Below, piece by piece: positions 4,533 through 11,326 of a DNA stretch of 11,326 nucleotides. The translations under genes were made by a program, and so were the position numbers. Source of the DNA: Dermatophilaceae bacterium (lineage in GTDB: Bacteria; Actinomycetota; Actinomycetes; Actinomycetales; Dermatophilaceae); NCBI GenBank assembly GCA_013361975.1, contig JABFXB010000358.1, forward strand, positions 1-11,326, given 5' to 3'. The notes under the pieces were generated by a model that was not told the origin of the DNA, ran no database searches, and saw nothing but the letters and a program-made list of their open reading frames with translations. Each line of letters opens with the position of its first letter. Position 1 is the first letter of the stretch.

Positions 4533-7403
4533 ATGACGCACCCCATCCCGTCCCTGCCCTCCGCCGTGCCGGCCGCCTTCGTCTCGCGGCACATCGGCTT
4601 CTCGGCCGACGAGCAGTCGAAGATGCTGGCCGAGCTCGGCTTCGACTCCCTCGACGCCCTCGTCGAGCGCGCCGTCCCCAAGGGCGTGCGCAACCTCGAC
4701 GCGCTCGAGCTGCCGGAGCCGCTGACCGAGGCGCAGGCCCGGGCGGAGCTGCTGGCGCTCGCCGCGCAGAACGACCCGGCCGAGGCGATGATCGGCCTCG
4801 GCTACCACGGCACCATCACGCCGGCCGTGATCCGGCGCAACGTCGTCGAGAGCCCGGCCTGGTACACCGCCTACACGCCCTACCAGCCCGAGATCAGCCA
4901 GGGCCGCCTCGAGGCACTCATCAACTTCCAGACGATGGTGTCCGACCTCGCCGGCCTCGGGACCGCCAACGCGTCCCTCCTCGACGAGGGCACCGCCGTC
5001 GCCGAGGCGATGACGGTCATGCGCCGCACGAGCAAGGTCCGCGCCGAGCGCATCGTCGTCGACGCCGACCTCTTCCCGCAGAGCATCGCGGTGCTGCGGA
5101 CGCGGTGCGAGGCCATCGGGGTCGAGGTGGTCGTCGCCGACCTCGCCGAGGGCCTGCCCGACGAGGAGTTCTTCGGGGTCGTCGTGCAGTACCCGGGCGC
5201 CTCGGGCGCCGTCCGCGACCACCGGCTGGTCACCGAGCAGGCCCACGAGAGAGGGGCGCTCGTCACCGCGGCAGCAGACCTGCTCGCCCTGACCCTCCTC
5301 GCCGCGCCCGGCGACTGGGGCGCCGACATCGCCGTCGGGTCGACGCAGCGCTTCGGCGTGCCGTTGGGCTACGGCGGCCCGCACGCCGGCTACATGGCCG
5401 TGCGCGAGGGCCTCGAGCGCTCGCTGCCCGGTCGCCTCGTCGGCGCGAGCGTCGACTCCGCGGGCCGCCCGGCCTACCGCCTCGCCCTCCAGACCCGCGA
5501 GCAGCACATCCGTCGCGACAAGGCGACGTCGAACATCTGCACCGCGCAGGTGCTGCTCGCCGTCGTCGCGTCGATGTATGCCGTCTACCACGGTCCCGAG
5601 GGGCTGCGGGCCATCGCGTCGGGCGTGCACCAGAACGCCGTCGCCCTCGCCGACGCGCTCGCGGCCGACGGCGTCGAGGTCGTCCACGACACCTTCTTCG
5701 ACACCCTCCTCACGCACGTGCCGGGCCGTGCCGACCAGGTCGTCGCGGCGGCATACGAGCGCGGGGTGCACCTGCGTCGGGTGGACGACGACCACGTCGG
5801 CGTCGCGTGCTCCGAGACGACCACGACCGAGCACCTGTCCGCCGTGCGCGCCGCCTTCGCCGCCGGCGCGTCCGTCGACCCCGTCACAATCCCGGCCGGC
5901 ACCGACCGGCTTCCCGGCGCGCTGCGGCGCACCAGCGACTACCTCACGCACCCGGTCTTCTCCTCGCACCGCTCGGAGACCGCGATGCTCCGCTACCTGC
6001 GGACCCTCTCCGACAAGGACTACGCCCTCGACCGCGGCATGATCCCGCTCGGCTCGTGCACGATGAAGCTCAACGCGACGACCGAGATGGAGCCGATCAG
6101 CCTGCCCGGCTTCGCCGATGTGCACCCGTTCGCGCCGGCCTCCTCCACGCGCGGCTACGCGACGCTCGTCGACCAGCTCGAGTCGTGGCTCGCCGAGGTC
6201 ACCGGCTACGCGAAGGTCTCGATCCAGCCGAACGCCGGCAGCCAGGGCGAGCTCGCCGGCCTGCTCGCGATCCGCGGCTACCACCGCTCTCGCGGCGAGG
6301 GGGAGCGCGACGTGTGCCTCATCCCCGCCTCCGCCCACGGCACCAACGCCGCCTCGGCCGTGATGGCCGGGATGCGCGTCGTCGTGGTCAAGGGCCTGCC
6401 CGACGGCACCGTCGACCTCGACGACCTGCGGGCCAAGTGCACCGAGCACGGTGAGCGCCTCGCCGCCATCATGGTGACCTACCCCTCGACCCACGGGGTC
6501 TACGAGGAGGGCATCACCGAGCTCTGCGAGGTCGTGCACGAGCACGGCGGCCAGGTCTACGTCGACGGCGCCAACCTCAACGCGCTCCTCGGCCTCGCCG
6601 CACCGGGCTCCTTCGGCGGCGACGTGTCGCACCTCAACCTGCACAAGACGTTCTGCATCCCGCACGGTGGCGGCGGTCCAGGCGTCGGCCCGGTGGCGGT
6701 GCGCGAGCACCTCGTCCCGTTCCTTCCGTCGCACCCGTTCCACCCGGACCCGCAGCGCCGCGCGGGCGTCGGCCCGGTCAGCGCCGCGCCCTTCGGCTCG
6801 GCGAGCATCCTGCCGATCAGCTGGGCCTACGTGCGGCTCATGGGCGCCGAGGGCCTGACCCTCGCCACGAAGGTCGCCGTCCTGGCCGCCAACTACGTCT
6901 CGGCGCGGCTGGCCCCGCACTTCCCGACGCTCTACACCGGCGAGGGCGGCCTGGTCGCCCACGAGTGCATCCTCGACCTGCGGGGCCTCACCAAGGAGTC
7001 GGGCATCACCGTCGACGACGTCGCCAAGCGGCTCATCGACTACGGGTTCCACGCGCCGACCATGAGCTTCCCCGTCGCCGGCACGCTCATGGTCGAGCCG
7101 ACCGAGAGCGAGGACCTCGCCGAGGTCGACCGTTTCGTCGACGCGATGATCGCCATCCGCGCCGAGATCGACGCCGTCATCGACGGCTCGGTGCCGGCCG
7201 ACAAGAGCGCGCTTCGCGGCGCCCCCCACACCGCGCGCTCGCTCGTCGGCGAGTGGGAGCGTCCCTACACGCGCGAGCAGGCGGCCTATCCGGCCGGCAT
7301 CGACGACACGAAGTACTGGCCGCCCGTCGGCCGCGTCGACCAGAGCCACGGCGACCGCAACCTCGTCTGCTCCTGCCCGCCTCCCGAGGCCTTCCAGAGC
7401 TGA
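4533..7403 (+). CDS. gcvP: Glycine dehydrogenase (decarboxylating), P protein of the glycine cleavage system
   Basis: The PLP-dependent P protein decarboxylates glycine and transfers the aminomethyl group to the lipoyl arm of GcvH. At 956 residues it is the full-length single-chain form, with both halves fused. Signatures are RHIGFSADEQSKML at the N-terminus, TPYQPEISQGRLEALINFQT and ANASLLDEGTAVAEAM in the first half, GSCTMKLNAT (starts at residue 507), the PLP-lysine segment LHKTFCIPHGGGGPG with Lys705, and the C-terminal GDRNLVCSCPP. The ATG at 4533 follows AGGGAG by 9 nt and begins just before the conserved RHIGF block. It is the first gene of the riboswitch-controlled run; gcvT follows after 94 bp. 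The gene for the L protein (lipoamide dehydrogenase) is not in the window. Confidence 0.98.
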   Translation: MTHPIPSLPSAVPAAFVSRHIGFSADEQSKMLAELGFDSLDALVERAVPKGVRNLDALELPEPLTEAQARAELLALAAQNDPAEAMIGLGYHGTITPAVIRRNVVESPAWYTAYTPYQPEISQGRLEALINFQTMVSDLAGLGTANASLLDEGTAVAEAMTVMRRTSKVRAERIVVDADLFPQSIAVLRTRCEAIGVEVVVADLAEGLPDEEFFGVVVQYPGASGAVRDHRLVTEQAHERGALVTAAADLLALTLLAAPGDWGADIAVGSTQRFGVPLGYGGPHAGYMAVREGLERSLPGRLVGASVDSAGRPAYRLALQTREQHIRRDKATSNICTAQVLLAVVASMYAVYHGPEGLRAIASGVHQNAVALADALAADGVEVVHDTFFDTLLTHVPGRADQVVAAAYERGVHLRRVDDDHVGVACSETTTTEHLSAVRAAFAAGASVDPVTIPAGTDRLPGALRRTSDYLTHPVFSSHRSETAMLRYLRTLSDKDYALDRGMIPLGSCTMKLNATTEMEPISLPGFADVHPFAPASSTRGYATLVDQLESWLAEVTGYAKVSIQPNAGSQGELAGLLAIRGYHRSRGEGERDVCLIPASAHGTNAASAVMAGMRVVVVKGLPDGTVDLDDLRAKCTEHGERLAAIMVTYPSTHGVYEEGITELCEVVHEHGGQVYVDGANLNALLGLAAPGSFGGDVSHLNLHKTFCIPHGGGGPGVGPVAVREHLVPFLPSHPFHPDPQRRAGVGPVSAAPFGSASILPISWAYVRLMGAEGLTLATKVAVLAANYVSARLAPHFPTLYTGEGGLVAHECILDLRGLTKESGITVDDVAKRLIDYGFHAPTMSFPVAGTLMVEPTESEDLAEVDRFVDAMIAIRAEIDAVIDGSVPADKSALRGAPHTARSLVGEWERPYTREQAAYPAGIDDTKYWPPVGRVDQSHGDRNLVCSCPPPEAFQS

Positions 7404-7497
7404 GTCGCGCCGCAGCGGAATCACTCTGCGCGACGAGACCGAGCCGTCGACGACCACGCGTCGACGCGTCGACCACCCCTACCCAGAGAGCAGGACC

Positions 7498-8598
7498 ATG
7501 TCCCGACAGACCGCCCTCAGCGGCATACACCAGGCATCGGGTGCCACGTTCACCGACTTCGCCGGCTGGCAGATGCCGCTCCGCTACGGCAGCGAGCTCG
7601 CCGAGCACCACGCCGTGCGCAACGCCGCGGGCCTCTTCGACCTCTCGCACATGGGCGAGATCGAGGTCGTCGGCCCGCAGGCGGCCGCCCTGCTCGACCA
7701 CGCCCTGGTCGGGCAGATCAGCGCCGTGGCCGTGACCAAGGCGAAGTACACGATGATCTGCCAGGAGGACGGCGGCATCCTCGACGACCTCATCGTCTAC
7801 CGGCTCGAGGACGACCGCTACATGGTCGTCGCCAACGCCTCCAACGCCGAGGTCGTGCTCGACGCCCTCCGGGAGCGGTCCGCCGGCTTCGACGCCGAGG
7901 TCCAGGACCGCCGTGACGACTGGGCGCTCGTCGCCATCCAGGGCCCGCAGGCCTCGGCGATCCTCGCCGACCTCACCGACGCCGACCTGCCGGCGCTGAA
8001 GTACTACGCGATCCTCGAGACCAAGGTCGCCGGCCGACCCGCGCGGCTGGCCCGCACCGGCTACACCGGCGAGGACGGCTTCGAGGTCTTCTGCGACCCC
8101 GCCGACGCCCCCGCCATCTGGGAGGCGCTCGCCGACGCCGGTCGCGAGAGGGGCCTCATCCCGGCCGGGCTCGCGTGCCGCGACTCGCTGCGGCTCGAGG
8201 CGGCGATGCCCCTCTACGGCAACGAGCTCAGCACCGCCACGACACCGTATGCCGCCGGGCTGGGACGCGTGGTCAAGCTCGACAAGCCGGGTGGTTTCGT
8301 CGGCCGCGACGCACTGGCTGCCGTGGCCGACCAGCCCGTCGAGCGCGTACGCGTCGGGCTGCGTCCCGAGGGACGACGGGCCCCGCGCCATGGCTACGCG
8401 GTCATCGACCCGACGTCCGGCGACACGGTCGGCGAGATCACGAGCGGGGCGCCGTCGCCCACGCTCGGGCACCCGATCGCGATGGCGTACGTCGACCTCG
8501 CGCTCGCCGAGCCGGGCACGCGGCTCGAGGTCGACGTGCGCGGCACGCGCGTGGCCGCCGAGGTCGTCCCGCTTCCCTTCTACAGCCGGTCGCGCTGA
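7498..8598 (+). CDS. gcvT: Aminomethyltransferase, T protein of the glycine cleavage system
   Basis: The T protein moves the methylene carbon from aminomethyl-lipoyl-GcvH to tetrahydrofolate, giving 5,10-methylene-THF and NH3. It has 366 residues, normal for the family. Visible motifs are DLSHMGEI (48-55), GGILDDLIVY with Asp96/Asp97 (one of which should match the catalytic Asp), RTGYTGEDGFE (186-196) and GLACRDSLRLEAAMPLYGNE (224-243). The ATG at 7498 follows an AGAGAGCAGGA purine stretch. The 94-bp gap after gcvP is the largest in the run. It holds a 7-bp inverted repeat (GTCGCGC 7404-7410, GCGCGAC 7428-7434) and a tandem duplication of GCGTCGAC (7458-7473); no clear promoter was seen in it, so gcvT is probably cotranscribed. 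Residue 10 is encoded by the rare Ile codon ATA, part of a recurring GTATGCCG octamer. Confidence 0.97.
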   Translation: MSRQTALSGIHQASGATFTDFAGWQMPLRYGSELAEHHAVRNAAGLFDLSHMGEIEVVGPQAAALLDHALVGQISAVAVTKAKYTMICQEDGGILDDLIVYRLEDDRYMVVANASNAEVVLDALRERSAGFDAEVQDRRDDWALVAIQGPQASAILADLTDADLPALKYYAILETKVAGRPARLARTGYTGEDGFEVFCDPADAPAIWEALADAGRERGLIPAGLACRDSLRLEAAMPLYGNELSTATTPYAAGLGRVVKLDKPGGFVGRDALAAVADQPVERVRVGLRPEGRRAPRHGYAVIDPTSGDTVGEITSGAPSPTLGHPIAMAYVDLALAEPGTRLEVDVRGTRVAAEVVPLPFYSRSR

Positions 8599-8635
8599 CG
8601 CCGGCCCCACCCACCGAACTTCTCAGGAGACAGAC

Positions 8636-9013
8636 ATGAGCATTCCCGCAGACCTCAAGTACACCAGCGACCACGAGTGGATCCGCCTCGACGGTGACGT
8701 CGCGACGGTCGGCATCACCGCCTTCGCGGCCGACGCGCTCGGCGACGTCGTCTACGTCGACCTGCCGCAGGCCGGCAGCGCCATCGCCTCCGGCGACCCC
8801 TGCGGCGAGGTCGAGTCGACCAAGTCGGTCAGCGACCTCTACGCACCCGTCACGGGCGAGGTGGCCGAGGTGAACGCCGAGGTCGTCGACGACCCCAGCC
8901 TCGTCAACGCCGAGCCGTTCGCCCGCGGCTGGCTCTTCCGCGTCAAGGTCGAGGGCGACCTCGGTGAGCTGCTCGACGCCGACGCGTACGCCGCCGTCGT
9001 CGAGAGCGCGTGA
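8636..9013 (+). CDS. gcvH: Glycine cleavage system H protein (lipoyl carrier)
   Basis: GcvH carries the aminomethyl intermediate between the P, T and L proteins on a lipoylated lysine. The protein is 125 residues with the usual KYTSDHEWIRLDGDVATVGI start, GDVVYVDLPQAG, the lipoylation segment GEVESTKSVSDLYAP with Lys63, and a C-terminal NAEPFARGWLFRVK block. AGGAG at 8625-8629 sits 6 nt before the ATG at 8636, which settles the start. It lies 37 bp after gcvT and 11 bp before glyA. Two genes downstream is lipA, whose product would convert octanoyl-GcvH to lipoyl-GcvH. Confidence 0.97.
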   Translation: MSIPADLKYTSDHEWIRLDGDVATVGITAFAADALGDVVYVDLPQAGSAIASGDPCGEVESTKSVSDLYAPVTGEVAEVNAEVVDDPSLVNAEPFARGWLFRVKVEGDLGELLDADAYAAVVESA

Positions 9014-9020
9014 GGAGGAG
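9013..9020 (+). promoter_or_regulatory. Ribosome binding site that sets the glyA start
   Basis: AGGAGGAG overlaps the last base of the gcvH stop codon and lies 4 nt before the ATG at 9025. A GTG at 9010 in the same frame would also open the reading frame, but it lies upstream of this SD and inside gcvH, so the ATG at 9025 is preferred. Confidence 0.8.
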
Positions 9021-9024
9021 CGAG

Positions 9025-10305
9025 ATGAACCTGCTCAACCAGCAGCTCCGCGACCTCGACCCCGACGTGGCCGCGGCCCTCGACGCCGAGCTGCGGCGCC
9101 AGGAGTCGACCCTCGAGATGATCGCCTCGGAGAACTTCGCGCCGCTCGCCGTGATGCAGGCGCAGGGCTCTGTGGCGACGAACAAGTACGCCGAGGGCTA
9201 CCCGGGCCGGCGCTACTACGGCGGCTGCGAGCACGTCGACGTCGTCGAGCAGCTCGCCATCGACCGCGTGAAGTCGCTCTTCGGTGCGGGCTTCGCCAAC
9301 GTCCAGCCGCACTCGGGAGCGCAGGCCAACACGGCCGTCTTCTTCGCGCTGCTCCAGCACGGTGACACGATCCTCGGCCTCGACCTCGCGCACGGTGGCC
9401 ACCTGACCCACGGGATGCGGATCAACTACTCCGGCAAGAGCTTCGACGTCGTTCCCTACCACGTCGGCGACGACGGTCGGGTCGACATGGCGGAGGTGCG
9501 CCGCCTCGCGCTCGAGCACCAGCCGAAGATGATCATCGCCGGATGGTCGGCCTACCCGCGGGTGCTCGACTTCGCGGAGTTCAGGGCGATCGCCGACGAG
9601 GTGGGCGCGTACCTCTTCGTCGACATGGCGCACTTCGCCGGGCTGGTCGCGGCGGGCCTGCACCCCAACCCGGTGCCGCACGCCCACGTGACGACCTCGA
9701 CGACGCACAAGACCCTCGGCGGCCCGCGCGGCGGCATCATCCTGACCGACGACGCCGGCATCGCCAAGAAGATCAACTCCGCGGTGTTCCCGGGACTCCA
9801 GGGCGGCCCGCTCGAGCACGTCGTCGCCGCGAAGGCGGTCTCGTTCCTCGTCGCGGCCGGCGACGAGTTCAAGGACCGACAGCGCCGCACCCTCGAAGGG
9901 GCGCGCATCCTCGCCGACCGACTGCTGGCCGACGACACCCGCGCAGCGGGCGTCAAGGTGCTGAGCGGTGGCACCGACGTCCACCTCGTACTCGTCGACC
10001 TCGTCGAGTCCGCGCTGGACGGCAAGCAGGCCGAGGACCGGCTGCACCGCATCGGCATCACCGTCAACCGCAACGCGGTCCCCAACGACCCGCGGCCTCC
10101 GATGGTGACCTCTGGCCTCCGCATCGGCACGCCGGCCCTCGCCACGCGCGGGTTCGGCGCGACGGAGTTCACGGAGGTCGCCGAGGTCATCGCCTTGGCC
10201 CTGCAGGGCGAGCTGACCGACTCCGTTGCGGCAGAGCTTCGCTCGCGCGTCGAGACGCTCGCGGCGAAGCACCCGCTCTACCCGGCCGTGCCCGAGCTGT
10301 CATGA
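9025..10305 (+). CDS. glyA: Serine hydroxymethyltransferase
   Basis: This cytoplasmic PLP enzyme reversibly converts glycine plus 5,10-methylene-THF to serine plus THF. From the ATG at 9025 it has 426 residues. Motifs include ETLEMIASENF-like STLEMIASENFAP, NKYAEGYPGRRYYGGCEHVD, NVQPHSGAQANTAVF, LAHGGHLTHG, FVDMAHFAGLVAAG and the PLP-binding TTSTTHKTLGGPRGG with Lys229, the same number as the catalytic lysine of E. coli GlyA. Next to gcvPTH it would use the one-carbon unit released from one glycine to turn another into serine. Its stop overlaps the lipA start (ATGA, 10302-10305), which suggests translational coupling. Confidence 0.98.
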   Translation: MNLLNQQLRDLDPDVAAALDAELRRQESTLEMIASENFAPLAVMQAQGSVATNKYAEGYPGRRYYGGCEHVDVVEQLAIDRVKSLFGAGFANVQPHSGAQANTAVFFALLQHGDTILGLDLAHGGHLTHGMRINYSGKSFDVVPYHVGDDGRVDMAEVRRLALEHQPKMIIAGWSAYPRVLDFAEFRAIADEVGAYLFVDMAHFAGLVAAGLHPNPVPHAHVTTSTTHKTLGGPRGGIILTDDAGIAKKINSAVFPGLQGGPLEHVVAAKAVSFLVAAGDEFKDRQRRTLEGARILADRLLADDTRAAGVKVLSGGTDVHLVLVDLVESALDGKQAEDRLHRIGITVNRNAVPNDPRPPMVTSGLRIGTPALATRGFGATEFTEVAEVIALALQGELTDSVAAELRSRVETLAAKHPLYPAVPELS

Positions 10306-11240
10306 GTGCTGCTCCGGACGGCCGCCGGTTGCTGCGGGTCGAGGTCGCGAACGCCGCCACGTCGGTCGAGCGCAAGCCGGCGTGGATGCGGCAGCGGCTC
10401 AGCACCGGCCCCGGCTACCTCGAGGTCGCCGGGCTCGTGGACCGCGAGGGGCTGCACACCGTCTGCCAGGAGGCCCGGTGTCCCAACATCTTCGAGTGCT
10501 GGGAGGACCGGGAGGCGACCTTCCTCATCGGCGGTGACCAGTGCACCCGCCGGTGCGACTTCTGCCAGATCGCGACGGGCAAGCCGCAGGCCGTCGACCG
10601 GGACGAGCCCCGCCGGGTGGCCGAGTCGGTGGCGACCATGCGTCTGCGCTACGCCACGGTCACCGGTGTCACGCGTGACGACCTCGAGGACGAGGGTGCG
10701 TGGCTCTGGGCCGAGACGGTGCGCCAGATCCACGAGCGCACGCCGGGAGTGGGCGTCGAGCTGCTCGTGCCCGACTTCAGCGGTCGCACCGAGCTGCTCG
10801 ACGTCGTGCTGGCGGCCGGCCCGGAGGTCTTCGCGCACAACATCGAGACCGTGCCGCGCATCTTCCGGCGCATCCGGCCGGGGTTCCGCTACGAGCGCAG
10901 CCTCGACGTCATCAGGTATGCCGCCGAGGCCGGGTTCGTGACGAAGTCCAACCTCATCCTCGGGATGGGGGAGGAGCGGGACGAGGTCGTGGCGGCCCTC
11001 GCCGACCTGCGCGGTGCCGGCTGCGACCTCGTCACCATCACGCAGTACCTCCGCCCCTCGGCTCTGCTGCACCCCGTGGCCCGGTGGGTCGAGCCCGCGG
11101 AGTTCGACGAGCTGGCCGTCGTGGCAAGGGAGCTCGGGTTCTCAGGAGTCATGAGCGGGCCGCTCGTGCGCTCGTCCTACCGGGCGGGTCGCTTGTATGC
11201 AGAGGCGGTCGCCGGTCGGCGGACCGCGGTAGGAGTCTGA
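10302..11240 (+). CDS. lipA: Lipoyl synthase (radical SAM)
   Basis: LipA inserts two sulfurs into octanoyl groups attached to lipoyl-domain proteins such as GcvH. The 312-residue protein has both required iron-sulfur sites: the auxiliary cluster cysteines Cys55, Cys60 and Cys66 (TVCQEARCPNIFECW) and the radical-SAM Cys81-x3-Cys85-x2-Cys88 (CTRRCDFCQI). It also has RYATVTGV.RDDLEDEGAW, NIETVPRIFRRIRPGFRYER, TKSNLILGMGE and the C-terminal RSSY (290-293) that ligates the auxiliary cluster. Everything needed for activity is present. The ATG at 10302 overlaps the glyA stop by 4 bp. No lipB (octanoyltransferase) is next to it, although lipA and lipB are often adjacent in actinobacteria, so this may be a second, glycine-cleavage-linked copy; that is inference. 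Confidence 0.96.
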   Translation: MSAAPDGRRLLRVEVANAATSVERKPAWMRQRLSTGPGYLEVAGLVDREGLHTVCQEARCPNIFECWEDREATFLIGGDQCTRRCDFCQIATGKPQAVDRDEPRRVAESVATMRLRYATVTGVTRDDLEDEGAWLWAETVRQIHERTPGVGVELLVPDFSGRTELLDVVLAAGPEVFAHNIETVPRIFRRIRPGFRYERSLDVIRYAAEAGFVTKSNLILGMGEERDEVVAALADLRGAGCDLVTITQYLRPSALLHPVARWVEPAEFDELAVVARELGFSGVMSGPLVRSSYRAGRLYAEAVAGRRTAVGV

Positions 11241-11242
11241 CC

Positions 11243-11326
11243 ATGGCGCTCAGCGTTTTCGATCTGTTCTCGGTCGGTATCGGGCCGTCGAGCTCGCACA
11301 CGGTGGGGCCGATGCGGGCGGCGGCG
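11243..11326 (+). CDS. sdaA: L-serine dehydratase, N-terminal 28 codons only (cut by window)
   Basis: The first 28 residues contain SVFDLFSVGIGPSSSHTVGP, the diagnostic N-terminal block of iron-sulfur L-serine ammonia-lyases, which deaminate serine to pyruvate and ammonia. The ATG at 11243 is 7 nt after AGGAG (11231-11235), which lies within the end of lipA; the gap to the lipA stop is only 2 bp. The 4Fe-4S cysteines lie beyond the right edge. Its position completes a route from glycine through serine to pyruvate. Confidence 0.9.
   Translation, partial: MALSVFDLFSVGIGPSSSHTVGPMRAAA

Noticed and set aside
3986..6454. Plus-strand 822-codon frame running through the riboswitch region into gcvP in another frame
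   Set aside because: Arg/Ala/Pro-rich, out of frame with gcvP, crosses regulatory RNA, no motif.
3879..7457. Very long open frame (1192 codons) on the minus strand opposite gcvP
   Set aside because: It lies antisense to a well-supported gcvP, is low-complexity in Arg/Gly/Val/Asp, has no recognisable domain and runs through both riboswitches. High GC at third positions commonly creates such shadow frames.
9010..9024. GTG at 9010 as the glyA start (431 residues)
   Set aside because: It overlaps the gcvH end and precedes the AGGAGGAG SD that fits the ATG at 9025; with the ATG the catalytic lysine numbers as 229, as in E. coli.
1..11326. Phage, defence, toxin-antitoxin, CRISPR or mobile elements
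   Set aside because: All coding space is taken by recognised metabolic and transport genes with uniform codon use; no transposase, integrase, terminal repeats or array-like repeats were seen.

Overview
The window reads as chromosomal DNA of a high-GC actinobacterium, probably Micrococcales. Codon third positions are almost all G or C, Shine-Dalgarno (SD) sequences are GGAGG-like, and the proteins resemble actinobacterial forms. An Intrasporangiaceae-like source is a guess. No mobile element, CRISPR array, tRNA or rRNA is visible.

Left arm, minus strand (1-3904): a 3'-truncated trehalose-synthase-like GH13 gene (1-2298, running off the left edge) lies downstream of cycA (2363-3904), a D-serine/D-alanine/glycine permease. 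The two are separated by a perfect 15-bp inverted repeat that looks like a terminator.

Centre (3905-4532): a 628-bp intergenic control region. It carries two tandem (two-aptamer) glycine riboswitches in opposite orientation. One points left to cycA (about 3948-4131) and one points right to gcvP (about 4298-4475). Between them are two candidate promoters facing away from each other, each placed about 35 bp from its riboswitch. Both riboswitches are followed directly by the same heptamer GGGGAGG, and each has a complementary CCTCC-type segment downstream.

Right arm, plus strand (4533-11326): a compact run gcvP-gcvT-gcvH-glyA-lipA-sdaA; sdaA is cut by the right edge. Apart from a 94-bp gap between gcvP and gcvT and a 37-bp gap between gcvT and gcvH, the genes are packed with 11 bp or less, including a 4-bp ATGA overlap of glyA and lipA.

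Together the genes form a glycine-use module. CycA brings glycine in. GcvP, GcvH and GcvT (with an L protein encoded elsewhere) split one glycine into CO2, NH3, NADH and 5,10-methylene-THF. GlyA joins that one-carbon unit to a second glycine to make serine, and SdaA deaminates serine to pyruvate. LipA makes the lipoyl group that GcvH needs. Glycine sensing at both ends of the divergent locus ties uptake and breakdown to the same ligand. None of the protein families is new. The unusual points are the head-to-head riboswitch pair, lipA inside the gcv run, and an over-represented octamer GTATGCCG found eight times in the coding regions on both strands.
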